Shown one piece after another: positions 1-11,744 of a stretch of 64,000 bases of DNA. A program made the position numbers and the translations under genes. Each line of letters opens with the position of its first letter. Within the stretch, counting starts at the first letter, position 1. The notes beneath the pieces were generated by a model that saw only the letters and a program-made list of their open reading frames with translations, was not told the DNA's origin and did not search any database. The DNA is from Adiantum capillus-veneris (lineage: Eukaryota; Streptophyta; Polypodiopsida; Polypodiales; Pteridaceae): NCBI GenBank assembly GCA_014529385.2, contig CM043964.1, forward strand, positions 970,997 to 1,034,996. The letters are read 5' to 3'.

Positions 1-1112
1 AGGACTCTTGTGGTCCACTCAAAACCTGTGACTGTGGCCTCACATTTTGTACAACCACATCATCTTTTACATCAGCCCCAATAGTGCCATGTGCATTACT
101 GTACCAGCTGCTCATCTCATCAAAGACTACATCTCTGCTCACTCGTAATTCTCGTGTAGTAGGATTGTAGCACCTGTACCCCTTTTGTTCAAGGGAATAT
201 CCCACAAGAATACATTTCTCTGCTTTAGGATCCAATTTCCTACGCAACTCATCTGGTACATGCACGTAAGCTATGCAGCCAAACACTTTCAAGTGTGCCA
301 AATCAGGCTTTGTACATGTAAACTTTTCCTCAGGTGTTACATCATGCACCGCAGCTGTAGGTGTCCTGTTCATAATGTACACAGCTGTATTTACAGCTTC
401 AGCCCACAGCTTCAGCCCAAAAATGATGAGGCATGTTCTTCTCATTCATCAATGCACGTGCAACCTTTGCAATGTGCCTGTTTTTCCTTTCTGCGACCCC
501 ATTCTGTTGTGGAGTATATCTGCATGTAAACTGCCTGTGTATACCATGCATTCGTAGAAAATCTGAAAAATCATTGGAGAAGTACTCTCCCCCTCCATCT
601 GACCTCAATGTCTTGATTTGCATATTTGTCTCCTTCTCAATCATGACTTTGAAGTCTTGAAAGTGACCAAACACTTCCCTTTTGTTACGCATGAAGTAGA
701 CCCATACTTTCCTTGTATGGTCATCAATGAAAGAGACATAATACCTGCAACCATGTATACTTGCAGTATCGGTTGGACCCCAAACATCTGTGTGCACCAC
801 CTCAAGTGGCCTTTTACATACATTGCGCTCATGTGGAAATGATCCCTTTGACTGTTTTCCAAACTGGCATGCTGCACACACTTTATGCATACCATCCACG
901 TTGAATTTGGGCAAACCTTTTACAATCTGTTTTGATTGCATGCTGCGCAATCTCAGCTCATTGACATGGCCAATGCGTTTGTGCCAAATGTCAACATCAG
1001 CCACAACACCTGTGCCCTGTGCAAATAATGCAGCTTTTACCTCAGGCATGTCTACATTCAGCGTAAACATTCTGCCCACACATTTGCCCTCTGTGATCAG
1101 CTTACAACCATT
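1..1112 (-). pseudogene. copia1 GAG-pre-integrase and integrase
   Basis: Downstream of the in-frame TAG the same frame shows the pre-integrase HHCC-like region (WHKRIGHVNE ... CAACQFGKQ) and a DDE integrase core (HTDVWGPT, FIDDHTRKVWVYF, LRSDGGGEY, NGVAERKN). At 393-418 a perfect 13 bp tandem duplication adds one base net to the frame, so translation ends at position 399. Past that point the correct frame resumes (VYIMNRTP ... KVFGCIAYVHVP ... LVGYS) up to the window edge. The integrase is therefore inactivated by a single slippage-type duplication. Confidence 0.85.
393..418. repeat. 13 bp tandem duplication in copia1 integrase
   Basis: acagcttcagccc occurs twice back to back. Deleting one copy restores the integrase frame, with ...FWAEAV joined to NTAVYIMN. 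It is therefore a recent inactivating lesion and not part of the family consensus. Confidence 0.9.
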
Positions 1113-2420
1113 CTAGAAATCTTCTACATAACAGCCATTTGGATTGAAGCGAACCTGCAAACCCTGCTCAACCATTTGTCCAACAGAAACAAGATTCTTT
1201 GTAATGTTTGGGACATGAAGTACATCTGCTAAGTACTTTGATTTCCCACTCTTTGTATTTAGAGGTATGTCCCCTACATGAGCAATGGGGTGAGCTGTGT
1301 CATCTCCTGTCTGCACATAGCCTGACACATCTGGTTTGCGCATATCTCTAAACCACTCTCCATGAGACGTCATGTGATTAGAGGCACCTGAATCCACATA
1401 CCAAACATCATCTTGGGTGGAATTCTCTGCAGTCATTGTATTCATTACATGCTGCATAACAAACATGCGCTCGTTTTTGCTGTCATCTGCATCTCTGCTA
1501 GTAGATGCATAGTTGCCCTGTTCTCTCTTTCCACTTGCTTTTCCCTTTGGACAGTCACGTGACATGTGACCTCTTTCACCACAAGTCCAACATTCTCTAC
1601 TATCTGGAGTATGTTGCTGCCTGCTTGATCCTACACCACGACCTCTTTGACTCCCCCTGCCTTGAGACTGGTTTCGCCTGCCACCTGTATTTTTTTGATT
1701 TGATTGACCTTCCAGAAATTGGCCCCTGCAACCCCTTGGGCCTCGACCACGACCTCTACCTCTACCTCTGTTGGAGTTAGAATAGAAGGCCTGTTCAGAA
1801 TTATTTCTGCCATGAGAAGAAGATGTGTCAAGGTTCTTCTCCTCAAGAATAAGCATAGAAATCAAATCTTGGAACACGGGGATGTCGTCTCTTGTATTCA
1901 TGGAAGACCTAAAATGTACATACTCATCTCCTAGACCATCCAAGCATGCACAGACAATGTCATCGTCTTCCACTGAGACTTTAATAGATCCAAGAGCCTC
2001 AATGATACTCTTGATCTTCAAGGCATAATCATTGATTGAGAGGTTGTTCCTCTTAACCTGATTTAGCTCCGACTTTAGTTGAAGCTTCCTGGCCTTGGTG
2101 TTCACCTCGAACACTCTGCCTAAGTTTCTCCATGCAATGGCGGGGGTTTCAGCATCCATTAGATAGCCCATCATGCCATCTGTGATGCTCATAGATAGCC
2201 AATACATCACTTTGCTCTGGCCTTGTTGCCAGTCCCTCAAAGCTTTCCTTTGTTCTGCTGTAGCATTTGCCTTGGGAATCTCTGGTTCCTTTTCATTGTC
2301 TCCTTCTACATAGTCCCAATAACCTTTTCCTTTTAGGAAATTTGTTATTCTGAACTTCCATGCAGGGTAGTTATTTTTCTCAAGCTTCTCAGTAACAATC
2401 TGACTGAAACCGTCAGACAT
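1113..2420 (-). pseudogene. copia1 gag and protease (gag-pol 5' part)
   Basis: A 435-codon open frame begins with a gag N-terminus (MSDGFSQIVTEKLEKNNYPA) and continues through a UBN2-type gag domain. An Arg/Gly-rich stretch precedes a CCHC zinc knuckle (C-W-T-C, then GH, then DC). A retropepsin follows with the catalytic motif DSGASNHM. The frame stops with TAG at the start of the GAG-pre-integrase region (CYVEDF-stop-NGCKL). The same frame then reads on into the integrase, so the stop is a point mutation, most simply CAG to TAG, rather than the natural end. Gag forms the virus-like particle and the protease cuts the polyprotein. Confidence 0.85.
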
Positions 2421-2685
2421 CTTGAAGCACTAAGACAAAATAGCTGCAATCTGCAAAAACCTGCAAATCTGTTGAATCTGCTATCGTGGTTCCTGTAACG
2501 CTTTCTACACTCAACGAGTGTCCACAATCAAGCGTTTCACAACCACTGTACTTGTATAGTAAATCTCTGTATACTGCACTTTGGAGACCTGTTCAGAAAC
2601 TTGTTCAGAAACAGGCATCTGGTCGTGGATTGCGAACGAAGGGATGGTGATGCTCTTGCTCTCTTAGCCTCTCTTGCCTGCACCA

Positions 2686-2698
2686 GGCTCTGATACCA
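2686..2698 (-). other. copia1 primer binding site (tRNA-iMet)
   Basis: The minus strand reads TGGTATCAGAGCC immediately after the LTR terminus. This matches the 3' end of plant initiator methionine tRNA, the usual primer of Ty1/copia elements. There is no spacer between LTR and PBS. Confidence 0.85.
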
Positions 2699-3035
2699 TG
2701 TAAAGAATGAGGATGCAAGAGAGCTACACAAGACAAGCACAAAGCACACAGATATGGAAAGCTTCTTCTTCTTCTTCACAGAAAAGAGAGTACAAAAATG
2801 ACTAAGTGCTAAAGCTGAAAAGTAGCACATATGTACATGCGGTCACTAAGTGTGAACTCGCTAGAAGCGTACTAGGCTGGCACTATAAGTGTAGTCCAGC
2901 TGTAGAATCACTGGCAGAGATCCTCCGTGTCGGTCACCTAACGCGCCAGTGAGTAAATGCCGTAAGCGGCCAAGACCCGTAGTGGATGCCAGCTCAAGGT
3001 GTAGAGCTCGACATCTCAAGACGCCACTCCTTACA
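2699..3035 (-). repeat. 5' LTR of copia1
   Basis: On the minus strand this 337 bp block begins TGTAAGGAGTGG and ends ATTCTTTACA, so its ends are an inverted TGTAA/TTACA pair. It lies directly upstream of the PBS and gag. The far edge is fixed by the change into the gypsy1 extra ORF at 3036. The partner LTR is outside the window, so identity between LTRs cannot be measured. Confidence 0.8.
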
Positions 3036-6000
3036 AAATCAACGAATCATTTTTTGCAAACGAGATACATGAGCCTGTGCTTCAGCACAATCCTCTGTAG
3101 CTTGTGCCCAATCAGCAACATCAAAACCCTCGGGAACAACACTGTTACCTCTGTCAGTGTTGGATGACTCGGGTTGGTGCACCACAACCTGTTGAGTGGG
3201 TGGTTGTGCTCTCACCTCAGCAGCCAAGCGTGTGCTCCAGCTTTGTAATTGATTATCTAAAAAAATTCGGAGATCTTCTTGCATCTCCACTACCAATGCG
3301 TCCAAATCAGCCATGTTGATCATTACATCACCAAGGTGCGAGGCTAAGTAGGAGGCTAGGCTATGTTGTGTTCTCAACTGAAGAAGTTTTAGTTGGATAG
3401 AGGCCACAAACTCAGCATTAGCCTCTCTTAACATTTGTATTTCCGCCCCTTGCTGGTGAGTTGTGGCAATCAGCTCTTCATTCTAAGGGGTTAACTCGGC
3501 AATGCGAGTCTGCGAAGCCGCTACCTGCTCTTCCAACTCATTGACTCGTCCCTCTATGGCTGGGGCTGGCCAGGCCGCACGAATAGACTCTGCAAGTCTG
3601 CTAAAAAATGTGCCGCATGCCTATAATTGGTTGGCAGGGGTCACTGCTGCCGTAGCCTCCCAGGGTAGCGCTGCGGGGAGAGTACCTCCCGTCGAGGCAG
3701 CCGCATTAGTAGTACCAAAAGTTTCTGGTTGAGAGGGGACTTCCGCAGCCGGAGAAGAGCTCGTCCGCAAAGGAGTAGCATTACTCACTCTCTCCTGCAT
3801 TCGACGACGCCAGCGAGCCACCACAGAATCTTCTGAAACAAGAGATGCAGTTGTCGAAGGTGGTGTCGAAAATTGTTGTTCCTCCCTACCACGCTTGTGG
3901 CTTGCTGATCCTGCACCTGCAGTGGCCATGTCTTGGGCTCTAGAAGATACCACTGCTGTCGATGGACCAGGAAAATCCCCAACGCCCACCTGCTGCAACT
4001 GTGTTTCCCTCTCAGCCGGCACTACCAAGCTTTGTGTTTGTGACAACGGAGCATTAGTGCCTTGGACCATCAAGCGATCATCTTCAAAGTGGCAGAGAGG
4101 ACGCAGGGCAAGAGGAAAAACTTCTCTCAACGGAAAAATCAATGTGAGCAGTTGCCACACCTTTGTATTGGCTGGGGTATTCCTCCCCATCTGTGCCATT
4201 ACTCATTGGCATTCCGCCAGCAGTCATTCTCTGACCACCATATCAGAGTTGGCCGAATGCAACACATTTCTTGCTCGGATCGAAATGGTATAAGTTTTGG
4301 CCTGCAGCCAAATGGCCTCGAGAAACCACCTATATACATCCCTGGTTGCTACATCTGACAACCCTGACAGTTTATACTCCCCTTTGACCTTCAAACCAAA
4401 TTCTTGTTCTACATCTGCAGCAGGGATCACGTGAGAGGCGCGCACCACGCCATCGCTGGGAAAACAACAACACCTTGAAATACTTTCTACTGTTGATAGC
4501 CGTTTTTCGGCTCTTAATAATTGCCATAGTAAGTTACTCCACCCTACCAAATTGACCCAAACGCTATGGCTATCCCTACCATTTCACTGTACATAGGCGT
4601 GTGTGAGTTAGGGGGCTTTTCCCATATCTTCTTAAAAACCCTCAGCTAGCTAGTCACTGGGCTAGTTGAGCCAAAAAAATAAAAAAAATAAAAAAATAAA
4701 ATTATATTATGGCCTCTTTGTGTGTAAATATTTCATTGTATATATGGCTTAAATATAGGGATTTTTTCATAATTATTTTGGTATTTATTAAAATATTTCT
4801 ACCTAGGTGTGTGTTATTTATGCTTTGTACATTGCCTCACCATTACCACAATTTTTCTTACCATTTTTCATACTCTTTATTCCATATAGAAATATTTTCA
4901 TGTAAGCTTCTCTTATATTTGGTGTAACTCCACCCCAACAAAAATCCAAAAAAAACTAGTTTTATTTATGTGTATATTTTTTCACTATTGTGATTTTTCC
5001 CTTCCTACATCTATTTTGTTTTTTTTCTAAAAAATTAGAACACCAAAAATATTTATCTTTTTATGGTAGCCTCATAATGAGAGAGATTTCTTTTGACCGC
5101 TTTATATTTTTTCCACTTATATTATTTATATTTGACATGTACATATTTTTTAGACCCCTCAATATTTGATTTTCTTAGTTGTACTATTCACTTATATCAT
5201 GATCTCAACAATATCTTCAATTATAGACCTACCAAATAAGGTCAAGGGTAGGTGGCATGCATACATGCACTATGGAGGGCTCACTCTTGGAGGTATTCAA
5301 AAGAATCCTCCAAAGAAGGACCCCACAAGGACCTTGTGCAGTGGAAAAAAACGGTCGGTTTTGCTAAATTTTTAAAGTTCACTTGCTCTCCGAATTTGAA
5401 AAGGTGATACAAACAAAAGTTGTAGCTCGTGGGATGAACTTTTGCCTCAAATGTTTTCATATTTTTTTGAGCTACGAGCTATGATCTATGATTTTAATAG
5501 TGGACCCCAGTTTTCCCATGCTATGCAGCCACACTCTCTCTTCCACTTTATCATTTTCCTCTTTCACACACACTTCTCCACTCATCATCCCCACCTCTCT
5601 CACCACTCCTCTCTGCACCCTACTCACCTTCTCCTCAACCTTCAAGAATAAGAGAAACCATGGTGAACTCATACCTCCCACACACAATTCCATTCCAAAA
5701 TTGACCACCTAGTCTCATTTTTCCTCCTCCAAATTACCCATATCTATCAAAAAAACCACAAAATTCAGCCTCTTCTCTTAAAAGACAGCATCATGGTGGT
5801 TGATTACTCATCTTCAATTACCTTGTCTCTCAAGGAAGGTCAAGAGTGGAGAAAAAATGTACCGTCAAAGCTAGTGGACCGTCAACAAGCGTCAAAATTG
5901 GCCCTACTCAAGACACTTGGAGCATCAACCTTGTAAGAAATCCACCTTTTCTTACCTCTTAAGAGTTTTTCTTCCTTATTTGTATCCTACATGGATACTC

Positions 6001-6203
6001 CCATTGTAAATATCCAATTCCATTTGTAAATTAATACTAACTCTACTAACACTAACCCACTATGAAAAGTCCTATCACCTCCATTTCTCTCCTCTCTCTT
6101 TCCCTACCAACTTCTTGATAATTCCAAGCAAAAGAAATTAGATAAATTGCTGAAAATCTAACCCAACCATGGTTAGAGGAGTAACCCTAGCCTTCAAAAT
6201 TGC

Positions 6204-6210
6204 TATAAAA
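6204..6210 (+). promoter_or_regulatory. TATA box of LTR-a
   Basis: The sequence TATAAAA within ttgctataaaaggaggg occupies the same relative place as TATA boxes in the related LTRs (29276 and 33679), upstream of the (TC)n tract and the R/U5-like end. Confidence 0.5.
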
Positions 6211-6874
6211 GGAGGGTGTAGCTAGCACAAAAAGGGGGAAGCCATAAGCAAGAGCACTATGCTATAGCTTGAGAAGCCAAGCTCAACCTCTCTAGAAGGA
6301 GCTCTTGAGTGGAAGCTCATTGTCTTATGCATGTGCATGTGTTGTAATAGGGGATTAGCAAGGGAACTCTATGCCATTGTAAGAGAGAGAGTGATCATTC
6401 AATTGAGAGTAGGAAATCTATCATTTCTCCTACTAGTGTAAGCCCAACATTTGCTGAATCAAGGAGGGTGGATTTGGACTAAGCTTGGATACTTTGTCTC
6501 CCTTCCAACGTGAAGTAATGGGCAACAATGATGCGTAAGTATCTTGGTGTTTTCTTGTTTAGTTCTTGATAGCTTGTCTCTGGTGTTGTCATCAATCTAG
6601 CCATAAATCCCACATACTGTAAGAGGGCAACAGGGTGGAGAGGACTCCCCTGGCCTTAATTCAGTGATTGGGGTGGCTTTTCTTGTGATGTGTTATGGTG
6701 AAATTTACGCAATCTATGTTGAACAAATACTAATCTCACTTTGATTTGTCATGACAGATTTGTAAGAAGGCATTAGTGCAACAAGCACCCCCTTCCCCCC
6801 TCTCTCCCTTTCTTAAATATATAGTTGTGTTTGCTTGATCATTGCCGATACGTTTCAAAGCAGTCCGAGCACTA

Positions 6875-6952
<78 letters not shown>
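6875..6952. repeat. (TC)n microsatellite in LTR-a
   Basis: About 78 bp of TC dinucleotide with one TTT interruption, inside the 3' half of the solo LTR. Related LTRs carry TC tracts of different length: about 47 bp at 33451 and about 19 bp at 29091. Confidence 0.95.
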
Positions 6953-6955
<3 letters not shown>

Positions 6956-7428
6956 CTTTAGTGTGTGAGAGTGTTCCATTGGTGTTAGGGTTAGTGTAAA
7001 TTCCTTGCTTGTTTGTGGGTTGCTCTAACGATTCTCCTCTTTTGCGTCCTAGTTCGCTCTTAAACTAGGTGGTGCCCCTTGTGTAGTTGGGATTTGGCTG
7101 TGGGTTTGTTGTTTTGGTTTGTGTTGTGTTGTGCCCCAGCCCCATTGAGCAGCACGGGAGCTTTGAAGGGTGTCTAGAGGCCACTCTTCTTGTTGCCCGC
7201 CATGGACCGCCTCACTGTCAACTGAATCTGTTGATTATTCAACACCACCATATCACCAGCAGTGAGTTGCTCAATCAAACCTGTTGCCTGCGGGTGAACT
7301 GGGATCCCTTGCCAATCCAGGTTGGCGAACACACATAGCCGCAAGTCTTGCAGCCATGCGTCCACTCGTCGAAGCGCGAGCTGCTGCACAGGAGTGAAAG
7401 GGACACATTGCAGAAGGGAAGCTATCAT

Positions 7429-8246
7429 GGTGGCGATGAGATGAAGGAGAAGAGAGTAGAGCACTAAGAGCGCACGACACACGAAACAAGAGAACCACAA
7501 TAAAAATTGTCTGCATGTAGTAGTAACCTTTCCACAATGAGTTCCCAAAATAGGGAGATCCACGGTGTCACAACCATCATAGATCCTTCCCCGCTTTCCA
7601 AGATTGCATGCAAAAGAATCCCCAATCATGATTAGGGCGGCTTTCGGCTCTTGTACCACAGCAAAGGGGCATTGAATCGTGGTAGGTGAAACATAATGGC
7701 GCAGTCTAAAACCATTGACCGGCACAGAAATAACCTCCCCCCTGAAATCCGCCAAATAAAAAGAGATGGGTCCGCATGCTTGAAAAATCCAGAATGGTCC
7801 TGACCACCGTAATTTAAGCTTCTCCGGCATCTTCCCGAGATGGGAATTGAAGACAAGGACCAGCTGTCCTCGAACAAATAACCGTGCTTTCGGGCGATCC
7901 AGCCATTTTTCCCGCCTAGACTGCAGATCCTGTAGCACCGCAAAACTATTTAGCCGCTCTTCATACAATTCCTGCAAAACATCCAATCGATAAATCACAG
8001 AATCCTTCGGAAGAAGCCGATCCACAATCAACATCCGCATACTCAGAATCACATGCTCCACCGAAGTGATTGCCTCCATGCCAAATGCCAACTTAAAGGA
8101 GTCAATCCTGTTGCCACGTTATAAGCTGTCCGATAGGCCCATAAGGCGGAAGGAAGTTTCACATCCCAATCCGTCCGATGCATATTCACCAGCTTTGTTA
8201 AAATCCGAATCAATTGCTTATTAGTTGATTCTGCTTGCCCATTTGC
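7429..8246 (-). pseudogene. gypsy1 integrase C-terminal domain
   Basis: After the TAG the frame continues ANGQAESTNK ... WAYRTAYN. It then shifts by one base near 8099, where one nucleotide appears missing between GLTP and FKLAFG. Downstream the integrase C-terminal domain is readable (KARLFVRGQLVLVFNSHL, LKLRWSGPFWIF, RGEVISVPVNGFRLRHY). It passes without a stop into a hydrophobic stretch and then the extra ORF. No chromodomain is visible. Confidence 0.75.
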
Positions 8247-11015
8247 CTAAGGGTAATATGGAGAAGATTTTCTGTGTAATACAAAATAGAACCGTAGCAT
8301 TCTCTCCATCACCTTATTCAAAATATGACTTCCCCTGTCACTAACCAACTCAATAGGGCCGCCATATCTAGAAAAGATATCCTTATATAAGCATCCCGCC
8401 ACAGAAACTACAATGTTGTCTTTCAAAGGCCATGCCTCCACCCATTTGGTAGCGTAATCCGTGGTTGTCAAGATATACTTATTTCCTGTGTGAGCTGCCA
8501 CTGGTTTAAAAGGACCAACAAAATCCAAACCCCACTTTTGAAAAGGCTCCAAAGGCAGAACTGGCTGAAAAGGCATTCTGGACCGTTCGGTAGGTTGCCC
8601 CAACCGCTGACACACATCACACTGTTGCACATAATTTATTGCATCCTGAAACAATGTGGGCCACCATAATCCATATTGGAGAACCTTTCGAGCTGTGATT
8701 AATGCTGCAAAGTGACCTTCCGCAATACCAGTATAGACTTCCTCTAATACTGCTTCCTGGTCCTGTGGTAGCACACATCGGAGTAACACCTCTGCCACTG
8801 TACGATAATAGAGCTTCCCCATAATAATCTCAAAATTCTGGCTTCTTATAGCCATACGTTTCCTCTGATGGCTAGACAAGAAAGAAGGCATTTCGCCGCT
8901 GTCGAGAAAATGAAACATCTCCTCATACCATGTCCATGGAATGCTAGAAATAACCCTCGCCTGTTGCGGGACTGTGCTATCCTCTACAGCTACTCCTGTT
9001 AGAAACAGAGACGCATCCGAAAATTCATCAGCCACACCTGTCGGCGGCTCTCTGGAATCTAACCTAGATAGGTAGTCAGCCACCGCATGCTGGGCCCCTG
9101 GCCGATGTATGACCTCAAAGTCAAATTCCTGCAGCAAAAGCACCCATATGGCCAATCTTCCCGTCAAATTCTGTTGTCTTACCAGGTATAAAAGAGCCGA
9201 ATGGTCCACATGGAAGAAAAAAAGTCGGCCCAACAGATAGTGCCGGAATTTCTTCATTGAATAAATCATCCCTAAACATTCCCTTTCAGTTACGGAATAA
9301 TTTCTTTCTGCGGATGATAATCGTCTACTGGCATAATAGACAGGTCGGAACCATCCTTGACTTTGTTCCTGCATCAGCACACTGCCAATAGCTTGATCCG
9401 AAGCATCCACGAACACATTAAAATCCTCACCCCAATTTGGTGCCAGCATAATTGGAGCTTTGGATAGCTGCAGTTTTAATCTCGGAAAAGCCAAATCACA
9501 TTCCTGTGTCCATTCAAAATCTATAGCATGAGCTGCCTGAGTAATCGGGATTGCCAAATGTGCGACAAACCGCAAATGCCTCCCATGCCATCGGGCTTGA
9601 CCTAGGAAAATTTGACATTGCTTCTGGTTCCGCGGTGCAGGCGCTTCCATAATTGCGACAATTTTATCCGGATCCACAGAAATACCATCCTCAGAAATGA
9701 TATGCCCCAGTAACCTGCCACTGCGGACAACAAATACACACTTTAAAGGATTCAAACTGAATTTCACCTCTCTGCATTTCATAAAGCATAACCGTAATTG
9801 TTTCAAATGCTCCAATTGTGCTCCAAAAGCACTGAGATCATCCAGAAAAATCCTCATAAAATCCGTCAAATAAGGCCCAAATATTTGAAACATATCCCTT
9901 TGAAAAGTGGAAGGTGCATTCCGCAATCCAAACCACATTACTGTACAAGCAAATACTCCCCATGCGGTAATAAAAGCTATTTTTGGCTGATCCCGCAATG
10001 CCATTCGGATTTGATTATATCCACTAAATCCATCCAAAAAAGTATACATCTCATGTCCTGCTACATCATCCAAAATGGAATCCAAAAACGGAAGAGGAAA
10101 AGGATCTGGAAGAGTAGCTGCATTCAATTTCCGGTAATCCACACAAATTCGGATTTGCTTATTTTTCTTTGGTACAACCACAATTGGAGAAATCCACCCC
10201 AGATTATCAATAGGGGTAATAAAAACCACTTCCAGCAGGCGATCAATCTCCATCTTAACTTGCTTTTCCACATTCGGATTCATCCTGTATGAGTGCCACT
10301 TCACTAGCATCACATCCGATTTCAGATTGATCGTGTGCTGATAAAACTTAGGATCCAATCCCTGCATATCCGCATATTCCCATGCGAAAACATCCTTAAA
10401 CTCTGTCAGTAACTTGATCAAATCATCTCTAGAACTTGCCTCCAACTGCTTACTAATGTATATGGGCTGCAACTCCGCTTGCTCCCCAAGAAAAACCTTC
10501 TCTAATTCTTCTTCCTTAACCCTTGTAATTTTTCCCATTTGCGCCTCAAACGCTCGTTCTTGCTGAATCACGTCCTCCAATGATTCAAGACTCAGAAGCA
10601 CCTGTTGTTGCTCCCCTATTCCTCCTGGATTTCCTGAAACCCCCACCGAATTACCTTTCGGAATCAGAGAAATATCCGTAAGGTATAGAGAAACCAAATC
10701 CGGGTTAGCTTTGAGAAATTGTTCCTCTTCATCCTCTTCTAATCCTTCCACCATATTAACTGTTTCAGCTATCACTGGCCATGCTGCTTGAGCTGGTTGT
10801 TGGCATGTTCCCAGCATCACACGCACTTTTCTTTTACCCTTCTTTACTGTAATCATATTTGCTTCCCAATTATGCTTTACCCTCGCTTGTCGTAACCAGG
10901 GTCTTCCCAAGATAATGTGATAATCCTGATTATGATCTTCAATATTCAAGACTACTAAGGAAACAGCAAAGGATAAGCGCGCCACATCCAAAACAATGCC
11001 CCGAAGTAAACCCAC
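8247..11015 (-). pseudogene. gypsy1 pol: protease C-terminus, RT, RNase H, integrase core
   Basis: A 922-codon open frame. Residues 30-60 complete the protease (HIILGRPWL). Reverse transcriptase spans about 250-440 with VDYRKLN at 292, TFLDGFSGYNQI at 325 and a catalytic FLDD at 390-393, a variant of the usual YxDD. RNase H begins near 515 (FVDASDQAIGSVL) and keeps the conserved TERECL and HVDHSAL. Integrase has the HHCC zinc region (GHFA, CDVCQR) and DDE core (LDFVGPF, LVSDRG). The ORF ends at TAG in YYP-stop-ANGQAE, where the family has PQANG, so CAG to TAG. It is long and otherwise intact, hence relatively young. Confidence 0.9.
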
Positions 11016-11018
11016 TGG

Positions 11019-11243
11019 TTACACTCTTCTTTGATCTGCCATGCGGACTACAAAGGGTGTAGGCTCCCAATCATTGAGACCAAAACGCTCACACGCTGCT
11101 CGGGTGATAATGTTTACCCCCGCTCCTCCATCCAAGAGTACCTTGTCAATGTATGTGCCATGGTATTGAACTGAAAGCTCCGGAATGCGGGTATCTGTGA
11201 TCCTATTCGCCGGCAACGGGACTGAATCATCATCCAACACCAT
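11019..11243 (-). pseudogene. gypsy1 protease, N-terminal part
   Basis: The fragment encodes a retropepsin with active-site motif LLDGGAGVNIIT. Asp-Gly-Gly-Ala replaces the usual Asp-(S/T)-Gly-Ala. It ends at a TAA stop (RRV-stop-PVGLL), after which the same frame continues into the long pol ORF, so CAA to TAA is the simplest explanation. The second half of the protease (IILGRPWL, then KHNWE) is in the next entry. Upstream gag is absent. Confidence 0.8.
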
Positions 11244-11744
11244 TTTAGATAATTTGGGAAAATCCTATTTCCCAAATTCTAAATGTGTATGCTAGGATTG
11301 TGTTATTTAATGATTTCTAAGCTCTAGTTGTCTTTAATTTAGATAAATTATCATGATTGTATGAGTCTATTTTAATTTCTCTACTATAAAATTTAAGAAT
11401 AAACCTTCAATATAGTTTTTGGAAAGAGGATTTGTATGACATCAGTGATTTTGAAAATTCAACAAATGATTCTAGAAGTAGCTTCTCAAAAAATGAGGTG
11501 TCAAAAAAACCAATTGATATGATTTTAAAGCAGCATATAGATTGATAACAGCAATTAAAAAAGATAATATGTAAAGAAAAATACTATTAAACACTCTTGT
11601 CATAATTTGGTGACCTTAATCCATGTATAACAAAATACTTGGTCATGGTTTTGTAGCATGCTATCAAGTTTTAAATACACGATAATTTAAACAACATTAA
11701 AACTAATATTTGACACTTAAAAAGTCAAAACAATACTATATAGT

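Larger units (their letters stand above)
1..3035 (-). mobile_element. copia1: Ty1/copia retrotransposon, 5' part only
   Basis: Reading on the minus strand the order is LTR, initiator-Met PBS, gag with zinc knuckle, aspartic protease, GAG-pre-integrase and integrase core, which is the Ty1/copia order. Reverse transcriptase, RNase H and the second LTR lie beyond position 1. The element sits in the extra ORF of gypsy1, which ends abruptly at the LTR edge; the five bases next to the LTR (aaatc, 3036-3040) are the expected target duplication, but the partner copy is outside the window. The coding region has an in-frame stop and a 13 bp duplication, so this copy is not autonomous. Confidence 0.9.
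4494..7213 (+). mobile_element. Solo LTR of the TR-GAG family (LTR-a)
   Basis: It begins TGATAGCCGTTTTTCGGCTC and ends ...GGACCGCCTC, matching the ends of the two LTRs at 28212-30380 and 32551-34344. It is flanked by the 5 bp target duplication actgt (4489-4493 and 7214-7218). There is no internal domain, so it is a solo LTR. Removing it restores an unbroken reading frame in the gypsy1 extra ORF. At 2,720 bp it is longer than its relatives, and its central part is diverged. Confidence 0.8.
3039..7428 (-). pseudogene. gypsy1 extra ORF downstream of integrase, split by a solo LTR
   Basis: A start codon in strong context (GCCACCATGA) at 7428 opens an ORF that runs to 7214, is interrupted by the solo LTR 4494-7213, and resumes in the same frame at 4488. 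The joined ORF of about 555 codons has an N-terminal globular part (VFANLDWQGIPV, WLQAKTYTISIRARNVLHS), a Ser/Pro/Thr-rich middle, and a C-terminal coiled coil (RVNELEEQVAASQTRIAEL). It contains two TGA stops near 4224 and 4205 and two TAG stops near 3619 and 3484, and a TGA at 3039 near the copia1 junction. Function unknown. It has no env signal peptide or clear fusion segment. The N-terminal pattern recalls the putative plant transposon protein domain, at low confidence. Confidence 0.6.
3036..11245 (-). mobile_element. gypsy1: Ty3/gypsy element with extra 3' ORF, 5'-truncated
   Basis: Minus-strand order is protease, reverse transcriptase, RNase H, integrase and then an additional ORF. The RT-before-integrase order makes it Ty3/gypsy. 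No gag is seen upstream of 11245, where homology ends abruptly. The element is interrupted by a solo LTR (4494-7213) and by copia1 at 3035. Its 3' end lies left of the window. The arrangement with an extra ORF after integrase resembles Tat/Athila-type plant elements, but I infer the lineage only from the architecture. Confidence 0.8.

Noticed and set aside
4489-4550. N-terminal residues of the frame that begins at 4550 on the minus strand
   Set aside because: They are encoded by the inserted solo LTR; the true protein continues from 7214 after removing it.
9798-10292. 164-codon plus-strand open frame
   Set aside because: It is antisense to the conserved RT of gypsy1, whose frame has all expected motifs.
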